The notes beneath the pieces are model-generated. The model was not told the DNA's origin and ran no database searches. It saw nothing but the letters and a program-made list of their open reading frames with translations. Position numbers and translations under genes: made by a program. Positions 7,063 through 13,074 of a stretch of DNA of 17,512 nucleotides are shown piece after piece. Origin of the DNA: UBA7803 sp041686955 (GTDB lineage: Bacteria > Pseudomonadota > Gammaproteobacteria > Pseudomonadales > Azotimanducaceae); contig JAWLCV010000082.1 in the NCBI GenBank assembly GCA_041686955.1, forward strand, positions 1 through 17,512. The letters are read 5' to 3'. Numbering within the stretch: position 1 is the first letter of the stretch; each line of letters starts with the position of its first letter.

Positions 7063-7929
7063 TCAGCCATGCGGCGGCGCCTGCGCCAGGTCGGTGGTGG
7101 TGTGCACGATCAGCTCCACCACCTTCCCCACGGTGCGGGGGTCGGGGTCCGACTCGTGCACGATGTACGCCGGAAGCAGGAAGTCCGGGGCCTCGCGGCG
7201 CCGGTGCAGGCGCCCGGCTGCCAATTCCTCCCGCACCAGCCGCAATGGAAAGTAGCCGGCTCCGCCGCAGGCGAGGATGTGCTGCAGCCCCAGCCAACCC
7301 ACGTTCACCCGCAGCCCCGCCCCCGGATACTCGGGAAAGGTGGCGCTGTGCTGGCTGTGGAACTCGGGCCCCCAATCGACGTAGACGTATCCGGGTCCGG
7401 GCAGGTCGGGCGAGGCCGGGTCGGTGGTCACGTACACCAGGGTCTCCTGGTGCAACGGCCGAACCGTCAGCCCCGGGCGGTTCTCCGGCGTATACATCAC
7501 GCCCACGTCCACCCGACCTTCCACCAGGCCCTGCATCAGATCGCTCTCGAACCCGATCTCGCTCCGCACGGCGAGCTCCGGCGCCACCTCCCGCACACGC
7601 GGCAGCACCGCCAGCAACAGGCTCTCCCACAGGCCGAAGCGGCCGCCGATGGTGACGCTGCCGGCGAAGCCTTTGGCCACGCCGATCTCCTGGCGCACGC
7701 GCTCCACGGTGCGTACCAAGGTGGCGGCGTGGGCCTGAAACCATCGCCCCTGGGGGGTGAGCGTGGTTCCCCCCTTGTTGCGCACGAACAGCCGGCAGCC
7801 GAGCTGCTCCTCCAGGGCCGCGATCCGTGCGCTCACCGTGGACTGGGTGACGTGCAGGCGGGCCGCCGCGGCGCTGAAGTTGCCGGCCGCAACCACCGTG
7901 AGAAACGTTCTGGCGAGCTCGGTATCCAT
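7063..7929 (-). CDS. LysR-type transcriptional regulator
   Basis: A 288-residue protein of standard LysR length. The winged helix-turn-helix is at residues about 3-62 (MDTELARTFLTVVAAGNFSA, LHVTQSTVSARIAALEEQLG, RLFVRNKGGTTLTPQG). The substrate-binding domain begins near residue 92 (GSVTIGGRFGLWESLLLAVL) and contains EGRVDVGVMYTPENRPGL. ATG at 7929 is preferred over GTG at 7977 because the latter would translate through a perfect palindrome that looks like the regulator's own box, and the family motif starts at 7929. It points in the same direction as the catabolic genes, 92 bases upstream of the ABM gene. It is their most likely activator, with a coinducer from the pathway. Confidence 0.93.
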   Translation of the reverse strand: MDTELARTFLTVVAAGNFSAAAARLHVTQSTVSARIAALEEQLGCRLFVRNKGGTTLTPQGRWFQAHAATLVRTVERVRQEIGVAKGFAGSVTIGGRFGLWESLLLAVLPRVREVAPELAVRSEIGFESDLMQGLVEGRVDVGVMYTPENRPGLTVRPLHQETLVYVTTDPASPDLPGPGYVYVDWGPEFHSQHSATFPEYPGAGLRVNVGWLGLQHILACGGAGYFPLRLVREELAAGRLHRRREAPDFLLPAYIVHESDPDPRTVGKVVELIVHTTTDLAQAPPHG

Positions 7930-7951
7930 GCGATCACTATCCCTGCGCGAA

Positions 7952-7970
7952 ATATCGGAGTTTCCGATAT
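7952..7970. promoter_or_regulatory. Perfect palindrome with LysR-type T-N11-A box
   Basis: ATATCGGAGTTTCCGATAT has 8-base perfect arms around a 3-base centre. Its core (7955-7967) fits the T-N11-A consensus of LysR-family binding sites exactly, with dyad symmetry. It lies 23 bases upstream of the LysR start codon and 84 bases upstream of the divergent small membrane-protein gene. It is a probable autoregulatory site and perhaps controls both directions. Confidence 0.65.
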
Positions 7971-8053
7971 CAACCACGAATTTTTATCGCTTTCTCGATG
8001 CAAACGCCAGCGGTATGTTGACCACGGATTCCGAACGAGTGGTGAGGCAGATC

Positions 8054-8167
8054 ATGCAGTTACTCTCGACCAAGGACCGAAAGACCCTGCGCAGCATGGC
8101 AATGGTGATGGCCGCCCTGACGGGGCTGGTGGTGATGCTGACCCTGGCGGCGGGGGTGCTCAGCTAG
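8054..8167 (+). CDS. Small single-pass membrane protein, 37 residues
   Basis: The frame encodes MQLLSTKDRKTLRSM followed by AMVMAALTGLVVMLTLAAGVLS: a short basic head, then one transmembrane helix running to the C-terminus. ATG at 8054 has GAGG 7 bases upstream; ATG at 8015 is a longer alternative that adds 13 residues. The charged-then-hydrophobic layout implies an N-in single helix, possibly a subunit or regulator of a larger membrane complex. I do not recognise a family. Its stop overlaps the end of the convergent DUF6306 gene by 8 bases, and it is divergent from the LysR gene with the palindromic box between them. The coding call rests on a good ribosome site and a clean protein architecture. 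Confidence 0.55.
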   Translation: MQLLSTKDRKTLRSMAMVMAALTGLVVMLTLAAGVLS

Positions 8168-8645
8168 TCGGGAGGAAGGCGGCGCAGAGCTCGATGTTGC
8201 GGACGTGCGTCTCGCGCATCTCCTCGAGCGCCAGGGCCAACTCCCGATCCCGCACCCGCGGCAGCAACTCGTCCAGCGCGTGCACCACCGCCCGTTGTCC
8301 CCGGTCCAGCAGTTTGAGCTTCTCCGGAAGCCCCTCACGTTGCTGCAGCTTGTGGTAGAAGACACCAATCTTGCGGCTCGGCGCCGTCCCCAGCCGCTCG
8401 AGCGCGCCGCGAAGCATGACGCAGAAACGCGCCTCGTCGCGGCCCACGGCGTCGAGCAGCGACGCGAGCTCCGCATTTCCGGCACAGGTTTTCTTCAGCT
8501 CCACGAGCCCCCGGGCGCCGGCGCGCTCGCCCTCCAGCAACTCCGTGAGCCTCGCCGCCAGCTCGCCGTCGTCCATGACGGGTTGCTCGTGGGCGGAACA
8601 CGGAGCGGAGAAGTACCGGGCGGTTTCGTCGCTGTCGTCGTTCAT
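8160..8645 (-). CDS. DUF6306 ferritin-like helical protein
   Basis: A 161-residue, helix-rich protein. The core LTELLEGERAGARGLVELKK, VGRDEARFCVMLRGALERLG, APSRKIGVFYHKL and LDRGQRAVVHALDELLPRV matches the DUF6306 family as I know it. Candidate metal-site residues by analogy with ferritin-like folds are Glu40, Asp70/Glu71 and His147 (EMRETHVRNIE). The four-helix pattern and spacing support a diiron or metal-binding bundle, but no activity has been established to my knowledge. The N-terminal 25 residues are polar and probably disordered. It is convergent with the small membrane protein and divergent from the secreted-protein operon. Its promoter would share the 143-base gap that holds the palindrome at 8680-8693. 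Confidence 0.78.
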   Translation of the reverse strand: MNDDSDETARYFSAPCSAHEQPVMDDGELAARLTELLEGERAGARGLVELKKTCAGNAELASLLDAVGRDEARFCVMLRGALERLGTAPSRKIGVFYHKLQQREGLPEKLKLLDRGQRAVVHALDELLPRVRDRELALALEEMRETHVRNIELCAAFLPTS

Positions 8646-8679
8646 GCGTAGACCCTAGAGCATGGTGCGCCGATGACAA

Positions 8680-8693
8680 ACGAAAATTTTCGT
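8680..8693. promoter_or_regulatory. 14-base perfect palindrome in a divergent promoter region
   Basis: ACGAAAATTTTCGT is a perfect AT-rich palindrome in an otherwise GC-rich gap between the DUF6306 gene (start 8645) and the secreted-protein gene (start 8789). The same gap holds three direct copies of CCGATG (8670-8675, 8712-8717, 8726-8731), one inverted copy (8700-8705), and a distant inverted pair CATGGTGC (8661-8668) / GCACCATG (8731-8738). This suggests an operator for a dimeric regulator; the regulator is not identified. Confidence 0.4.
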
Positions 8694-8788
8694 GACGAGC
8701 CATCGACATTGCCGATGCCTCGCCTCCGATGCACCATGGGGAAGGTGGCACATGCCCCGACACGCCGACAACGTCATCGGAGGATACC

Positions 8789-9553
8789 ATGAGGAACATT
8801 GCAGTCGTGGTCACCAGCCTGCTCATGGCGTGGCCGCTTCAGGCGTTGGCCGAACCCACGCCCCTGTCCGTCTACGTGTTGAGCCGGGATGCCAAGTTCG
8901 TGGGCAGCAGCGTCGGCGGCGCACGCATCACCATTCAGGATGCGCAGAGCGGCGAGGTGCTCGCCCAGGGCGTCACCGAAGGCAGCACCGGCGACACCGA
9001 GCGGATCATGCGCCAGCCGCGCAGCCGCGATGCCTCCATCGTTACGCCGGACGCGGCCCACTTCGCGACGACCCTCGATCTCGAAGCACCCCGACAGGTT
9101 CGGATCATCGCCTACGGCCCGCTGTCGTACCCCGAGTCCGCCAACACCGTCTCGGCCGTTCAGTGGGTAATTCCCGGCGCCGACAGATCGGACAGCGCCG
9201 CGGTGATCCTGGAGCTCCCGGGCCTCGTGGTGGACCTTCACGATGTGCCCACCCTGGTGTCCATGAGCGACGGCGAGGCGCGTGTGCCCGTGCAGGCGCG
9301 GGTCACCATGATGTGCGGCTGCCCCCTCACCCCCGACGGCCTGTGGGACAGCAACGCTTTCGAGATCGAAGCCCAGGTGATGCAGAACGGCGAGGTCATC
9401 ACCAGCACGCCGCTACGCTACGCCGGCCAGGAGAGCGAGTTCGAGGGCGAGCTCCGCGTCATGGTGCCGGGCACCCACCGGCTGCGGGTGGTGGCCCACC
9501 AGCCCGCCACCGGCAATGCGGGACTGGCAGAGACCACGCTGGTGACGAACTAG
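8789..9553 (+). CDS. Secreted protein of unknown function with MCGCP motif
   Basis: A 254-residue protein with a clear Sec signal peptide (MRNIAVVVTSLLMAWPLQALA, cleavage after Ala21). The ATG at 8789 follows GGAGG at good spacing. The mature part is beta-rich. Residues 26-110 (LSVYVLSRDAKFVGSSVGGARITIQD onward) and 165-250 each alternate strands like an Ig- or FixG-type sandwich. The second half contains PVQARVTMMCGCPLTPDGLW with Cys176 and Cys178, the only two cysteines of the mature protein, so close that a metal or haem-free redox site is conceivable. I do not recognise the family. It heads a plus-strand operon, 13 bases before the hydrolase gene. A periplasmic binding or scaffold role is possible but unproven. 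Confidence 0.8.
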   Translation: MRNIAVVVTSLLMAWPLQALAEPTPLSVYVLSRDAKFVGSSVGGARITIQDAQSGEVLAQGVTEGSTGDTERIMRQPRSRDASIVTPDAAHFATTLDLEAPRQVRIIAYGPLSYPESANTVSAVQWVIPGADRSDSAAVILELPGLVVDLHDVPTLVSMSDGEARVPVQARVTMMCGCPLTPDGLWDSNAFEIEAQVMQNGEVITSTPLRYAGQESEFEGELRVMVPGTHRLRVVAHQPATGNAGLAETTLVTN

Positions 9554-9566
9554 TACGCGTCGGCCG

Positions 9567-10337
9567 GTGGCGCGCCTGAGAAAGGTCCGCTTCCCCAACG
9601 GGGCCGGCGAGTTGCTGGCCGGCGCCCTGAGCTTGCCGGCAGCCGCGCCCAGAGGCTTCGTGCTGTTCGCCCATTGCTTCACCTGCGGCAAGGACATCCC
9701 GGCTGCCGCGCGGATCGCCCGGGCACTGGCGGACCAGGGCTTTGCCGTGCTGCGCTTCGATTTCACCGGGCTCGGCGACTCGGCCGGTGACTTCGCCGCC
9801 ACCACGTTCTCCTCCAACGTCCGCGATCTGATCGCCGCCGCCGACTACCTGCGAGAGCATCACCAGGCCCCGGTGCTCCTCATCGGCCACAGCCTGGGAG
9901 GAACCGCCGCGGTTTGCGCCGCACCGTCCATCGAGGAGTGCCGGGGCGTGGCCGCCGTCGCGGCGCCAGCCTCGCCGGCTCACATCGAACGGCATCTGGC
10001 CGCCGACCGCGCCCGGCTGGAAGCCGCGGGCGAGACAGCGGTGGAGATCGCCGGGCGAACGTTCACCCTCTCCCGCGGATTCTTCGAAGATCTCCACCGG
10101 CATCCCGTGAGCGAGCGGATCACGAACCTGACCCGTCCCCTGTTGATCTTCCACTCCCCGGCGGATTCGGTGGTCGACATCGGCGAGGCCGAAGCTCTGT
10201 TCGAAAGCGCCCGCCACCCGAAAAGCTTCATCGCCCTGGACGGCGCGGATCATATGCTCTCCCGGGCTGCGGACGCTCGCTACGTAGCGGTCATGACGGC
10301 CGGCTGGCTGCAGCGTTACCTGCCGAAAACGCAGTGA
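9567..10337 (+). CDS. Alpha/beta hydrolase (the hydrolase half of the hydrolase/OsmC fusion family)
   Basis: A 256-residue protein starting at GTG 9567. The catalytic triad is visible: Ser109 in the nucleophile elbow GHSLGG, Asp200 in SPADSVVD and His229 in DGADHML. The stretches LFAHCFTCGKDIPAAARIAR, LRFDFTGLGDSAGDF and FSSNVRDLIAAADYLREHH are characteristic of the bifunctional alpha/beta-hydrolase/OsmC proteins. In those proteins this domain is normally followed by about 150 residues of OsmC peroxiredoxin-like domain. Here the protein stops right after the hydrolase (GWLQRYLPKTQ) and no OsmC gene follows. A role in ester hydrolysis or peroxide-linked detoxification is inferred from the family. 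It is the second gene of the operon starting at 8789. Confidence 0.88.
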   Translation: MARLRKVRFPNGAGELLAGALSLPAAAPRGFVLFAHCFTCGKDIPAAARIARALADQGFAVLRFDFTGLGDSAGDFAATTFSSNVRDLIAAADYLREHHQAPVLLIGHSLGGTAAVCAAPSIEECRGVAAVAAPASPAHIERHLAADRARLEAAGETAVEIAGRTFTLSRGFFEDLHRHPVSERITNLTRPLLIFHSPADSVVDIGEAEALFESARHPKSFIALDGADHMLSRAADARYVAVMTAGWLQRYLPKTQ

Positions 10338-10361
10338 CGAAACGCAATGCCGCGCCGCGCC

Positions 10362-10382
10362 GCCAACGTACCATTGGTTGGC
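10362..10382 (+). promoter_or_regulatory. Inverted repeat abutting the start codon of the TnpA-like fusion gene
   Basis: GCCAAC (10362-10367) and GTTGGC (10377-10382) are perfect 6-base arms with a 9-base loop, and the second arm touches the ATG at 10383. The repeat could be an operator for the HTH domain of the encoded protein, an RNA hairpin hiding the start codon, or a remnant of a hairpin recognised by the ancestral IS200 transposase. Confidence 0.45.
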
Positions 10383-11354
10383 ATGAATGATGCCACCCTG
10401 AAGGCGCAATCCCACTGCGTCTACAGCACCCACTTCCATTTGGTTCTCGTTACCCGAAACGGCAGGAAGCTGTTGAGCCCCAGGGTGGTCAAACGCCTGG
10501 AAACCCTGGCCCGGGAACGGGTGGAGGCTTGGAAAGGCGAGCTCCTGGACCTGCAGGCCGCGCCGGATCACGTGCGCCTGCACGTGGAGTTGCCTCCGAC
10601 CGTAGCGGTGGCCGAATTCACCAATGCCCTGAAGACGGGAACCTCCCGCCGTTTGCGCAGCGAGTTCGCGAGCCTCCGGGCGCACAAGCAACTGTGGAGC
10701 CAGTCGTACTGCGTGGTGAGTGGTGAGTCGCCGCCGCCAGGCGCCATCGCCGACTACCTCGCCCGCCAGGGCGTGAGTCCTGGCGTCGAGGAGCCAACGG
10801 GGCAGCGGGAGCCGGCGGCCCTTTCCACGGATGCGTTGCAGGGCTTGTCGGAGAGCGCCTCCGACTTCGTGCGTCAGCACGACCGGGAGGCCAAGCTGGC
10901 CATTACCGCGGCGCTCGAAGCGGTGGCGAGCCAGTACGAAGGTGCCGGTCCCGAGGAGCGTACGCGCCGGGCCCCGAAGCGCGCCGGCCGCCGGCCCCAG
11001 GGCGAGCGGCTGACCGTGGCACAGGCGGCGGAACGGGCCGGCGTCTCCCGGCCCACCATCTACAACTGGATCAACGACGGCTCGCTGATTGCCTGGAAGG
11101 CGGACGGACGCGGGCTGGAAATCCCCACGGAGCAGATCGACGAGGAAGGCCGACTGGTGCCGGGCATTCGCGCGGTGGTCGCCGCCATCGGTGAGCCCCG
11201 GGAGGCCTGGCACTTCCTGGCAACGCCTCGATCGCTGGGCGGCAAGCGGGTCCGCCCCATCGACGCCATGAAGTCGGGCGCGGTGGAGGCGGTGGCCGAT
11301 GCCGCCAACCGGCTCGGCACGCCGGCTCCCGTGCCGGCCGCCGCGGAGGGATGA
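10383..11354 (+). CDS. Domesticated IS200-type TnpA fused to a MerR-like HTH and an Xre/MbcA/ParS-like domain
   Basis: One uninterrupted frame of 323 residues from ATG 10383 (335 from ATG 10347; residue numbers below follow the longer form). Residues 23-141 are an IS200/IS605 TnpA (Y1 HUH) domain: CVYSTHFHLVLVTRNGRKLL, LDLQAAPDHVRLHVELPP, LKTGTSRRLRSEF, LWSQSY and ADYLARQ. Tyr137 and Gln141 match the transposase Y-x3-Q, but the HUH pair reads His75-Val-Arg77 instead of H-x-H. Residues 221-263 (LTVAQAAERAGVSRPTIYNW) are an excisionase/MerR-type helix-turn-helix. Residues 270-324 (VPGIRAVVAAIGEPREAWHF, LGGKRVRPIDAMKSG) resemble the Xre/MbcA/ParS toxin-binding domain. No tnpB, IS ends or RES toxin adjoin it. 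It is probably a DNA-binding regulator rather than a mobile enzyme. Confidence 0.82.
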   Translation: MNDATLKAQSHCVYSTHFHLVLVTRNGRKLLSPRVVKRLETLARERVEAWKGELLDLQAAPDHVRLHVELPPTVAVAEFTNALKTGTSRRLRSEFASLRAHKQLWSQSYCVVSGESPPPGAIADYLARQGVSPGVEEPTGQREPAALSTDALQGLSESASDFVRQHDREAKLAITAALEAVASQYEGAGPEERTRRAPKRAGRRPQGERLTVAQAAERAGVSRPTIYNWINDGSLIAWKADGRGLEIPTEQIDEEGRLVPGIRAVVAAIGEPREAWHFLATPRSLGGKRVRPIDAMKSGAVEAVADAANRLGTPAPVPAAAEG

Positions 11355-11357
11355 GGC

Positions 11358-11696
11358 TCAGGAAGGCACATCGAGCTCCCGGGCCGGGCGCACCTCGATG
11401 GAGCCGATCCGCGCCGGCGGAATTCGCGACGCGATGGATATGGCTTCGTTCAGGTCCCGGGCATCGATGAAGTAGAAGCCGGCCAGTTGCTCCTTCGTTT
11501 CGGCGAACGGGCCGTCGACGACGCTGGTGCGGCCGTTGCGGACCCGCACCGTGGTCGCCGTGTCCACTCCCTGCAGCGCCTGCCCGACGATCAGATGGCC
11601 GCTTTCGTCCAGCGACCGGGCGTAGGCGGCGCAATCGCTGTCGGGCAGCTCGCGCATGGCGGCTTCCTCGCCGTAGACCAGGCATACGTATTTCAT
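11358..11696 (-). CDS. YCII-related / DGPF domain protein
   Basis: A 112-residue protein, MKYVCLVYGEEAAMRELPDS onward, with the diagnostic DGPFAETKEQLAGFY at residues 61-75, followed by the strand FIDARDLNEAI and a C-terminal strand (GSIEVRPARELD). The fold is a small alpha/beta barrel. DGPF proteins are the classic genomic partners of ECF42-type sigma factors, and their biochemical role is not settled. AGAGAGG precedes the ATG at 11696. It lies 73 bases downstream of the sigma gene, and that gap contains its own TGTCGA-N17-CGACC element, so the gene is probably a direct target of the neighbouring sigma factor. It ends 3 bases from the convergent TnpA-like gene. Confidence 0.92.
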   Translation of the reverse strand: MKYVCLVYGEEAAMRELPDSDCAAYARSLDESGHLIVGQALQGVDTATTVRVRNGRTSVVDGPFAETKEQLAGFYFIDARDLNEAISIASRIPPARIGSIEVRPARELDVPS

Positions 11697-11735
11697 ATCG
11701 AACCTCTCTGCGTGCTAGCTGATGTCGTCATGAAT

Positions 11736-11763
11736 GGTCGTTCCTCCAGGGACGCTTTCGACA
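11736..11763 (-). promoter_or_regulatory. Candidate ECF42-type promoter upstream of the YCII gene
   Basis: On the minus strand, TGTCGA (11763-11758) is followed after exactly 17 bases by CGACC (11740-11736). This equals the second copy upstream of the VOC gene at 13638-13611 in both boxes and spacing. The -35 TGTCGA / -10 CGA(T/C) pair is the motif described for ECF42 sigma-factor targets. The element sits about 40 bases upstream of the YCII start codon. Confidence 0.72.
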
Positions 11764-11769
11764 GTCGTG

Positions 11770-13038
11770 TCACGACGCGTCCCTGCCCAGCTCGCGAAGG
11801 CGTTGCTCCAGAAAGCGGCGCTCGGGCTCGGAGGCGGTGAGTGCCAACGCCCGCTGGTAGGCGGCCGCCGCCTCGTCCCGGCGACCGAGCCGCCGGCAGA
11901 AATCCGCGCGGGCCGCGTGGGCCAGGTGGTAGTCCGTGAGCTCCCCCCGTTGCAGGATCCCGTCCACGATGGCGAGTCCGGAATCGGGACCGTCCCGCAT
12001 GGCGACCGCCACCGCGCGGTTCAGCTCCACGATTGGCGACGGCGTGACCCGCAACAGCAGATCGTACAGCGCGACGATCTGCGGCCAGTCGGTGGCAGCC
12101 GCGTCGGCAGCTTCCGAGTGCACTGCGGAGATCGCCGCCTGCAGGGTATAGGGGCCGAAGCGTCCCGACCTCAGGGCGCGTTCCACCAGCTCGATCCCCG
12201 CCGCGATCTGCCCTCGATTCCAGAGCGACCGGTCCTGATCCTCGAGCAGCACCAGCTCTCCCGAAGGCGTGCTGCGCGCCGCGCGCCGGGCGTCGTGCAG
12301 CAGCATGAGCGCCAGCAGGCCCATGGCTTCCGGATCTTCCAACAGCCCCACGAGCAGGCGGCCCAGCCGGATGGCTTCCTCCGACAGGCTCGCGCGGGTG
12401 ACGGTGGCCCCGGACGAGGGGGCGTAGCCCTCGTTGAAGACCAGGTAGATCACGCGCAGCACGCTCTCGAGCCTGCCGGGCAACTCGGCCGCCTCGGGCA
12501 CCTCGTAGGGGATGTTGGCGTCGCGAATCTTCGCTTTGGCGCGAACGATTCGTTGCGCCATGGTAGGGGTGGCGGTGAGAAAGGCGCTGGCGATCTCCTC
12601 GGTGGTCAGCCCGCACACTTCCCGCAGGGTCAGCGCCACCTGGGCATCCGGCGCCAGGGCCGGATGGCAGCACACGAAGATGAGGCGCAGGTGATCGTCC
12701 TCCACCGCGGTGTCGTCGAGCCCCGATTCCGCCTGGAGCTCGAGTTGCAGCGCCAGATCGAGCTGGGATGCGTCGAACCGCGCCCGCCGCCGGATGGCGT
12801 CGATGGCCTTGAAGCGTCCGGCCGAGACCAGCCACGCCCGCGGGTTCTGCGGCACGCCGTCCCGGGCCCATTGCTCCACGGCCGCCGCGAACGCATCGTG
12901 CAGGGCCTCCTCGGCGAGATCGAAGTCGCCGAGCAGGCGTATCAGGGTCGCCAGCACCCGCCGCGACTCGGTGCGGTAGACGGCATCGATCGCCGCAGCG
13001 GCGCCACGGGAGTGTGGGTTGGCGTCACCGGGCGTCAC
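11770..13038 (-). CDS. ECF42-type RNA polymerase sigma factor with long C-terminal extension
   Basis: A 422-residue protein, about twice the length of a normal ECF sigma factor. Sigma region 2 lies at about residues 17-88 (VLATLIRLLGDFDLAEEALHD, WARDGVPQNPRAWLVSAGR, AIDAIRRR). Sigma region 4 lies at about 132-172 (ALTLREVCGLTTEEIASAFL, MAQRIVRAKAKI). Then comes the DUF6596-type extension with its FNEGYAPSSG signature (201-210) and a helical, TPR-like tail. In the ECF42 group this extension, rather than an anti-sigma factor, is thought to control activity, and none is encoded nearby. The start is a GTG (13038) created by a 10-base tandem repeat. It lies between VOC and YCII genes, the standard ECF42 neighbourhood. 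The inducing signal is unknown. Confidence 0.93.
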   Translation of the reverse strand: MTPGDANPHSRGAAAAIDAVYRTESRRVLATLIRLLGDFDLAEEALHDAFAAAVEQWARDGVPQNPRAWLVSAGRFKAIDAIRRRARFDASQLDLALQLELQAESGLDDTAVEDDHLRLIFVCCHPALAPDAQVALTLREVCGLTTEEIASAFLTATPTMAQRIVRAKAKIRDANIPYEVPEAAELPGRLESVLRVIYLVFNEGYAPSSGATVTRASLSEEAIRLGRLLVGLLEDPEAMGLLALMLLHDARRAARSTPSGELVLLEDQDRSLWNRGQIAAGIELVERALRSGRFGPYTLQAAISAVHSEAADAAATDWPQIVALYDLLLRVTPSPIVELNRAVAVAMRDGPDSGLAIVDGILQRGELTDYHLAHAARADFCRRLGRRDEAAAAYQRALALTASEPERRFLEQRLRELGRDAS

Positions 13039-13040
13039 CG
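13021..13040. repeat. Perfect 10-base tandem repeat at the sigma-factor start codon
   Basis: GGCGTCACCG occurs twice head to tail (13021-13030, 13031-13040). On the minus strand each copy contains GTG, but only the GTG in the upstream copy (13038) is in the sigma-factor frame. With a single copy I find no ATG, GTG or TTG start in frame before the sigma domain. An 8-codon open frame (ATG at 13060, encoding MTKSDGRR) ends in a TGA overlapping this GTG (GTGA). Confidence 0.6.
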
Positions 13041-13074
13041 GCGACCGTCCGACTTCGTCATGGTGGCGAATGTA

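Noticed and set aside
10347..11354. A mobile IS200/IS605 element
   Set aside because: There is no tnpB, no element ends, a degenerate HUH motif, a C-terminal regulatory fusion, and only 3 bases to the next gene.
10383..11354. A type II toxin-antitoxin pair, from the MbcA/ParS-like domain
   Set aside because: No RES-domain toxin or other small partner is adjacent. The downstream gene is a convergent YCII protein of the ECF42 module.
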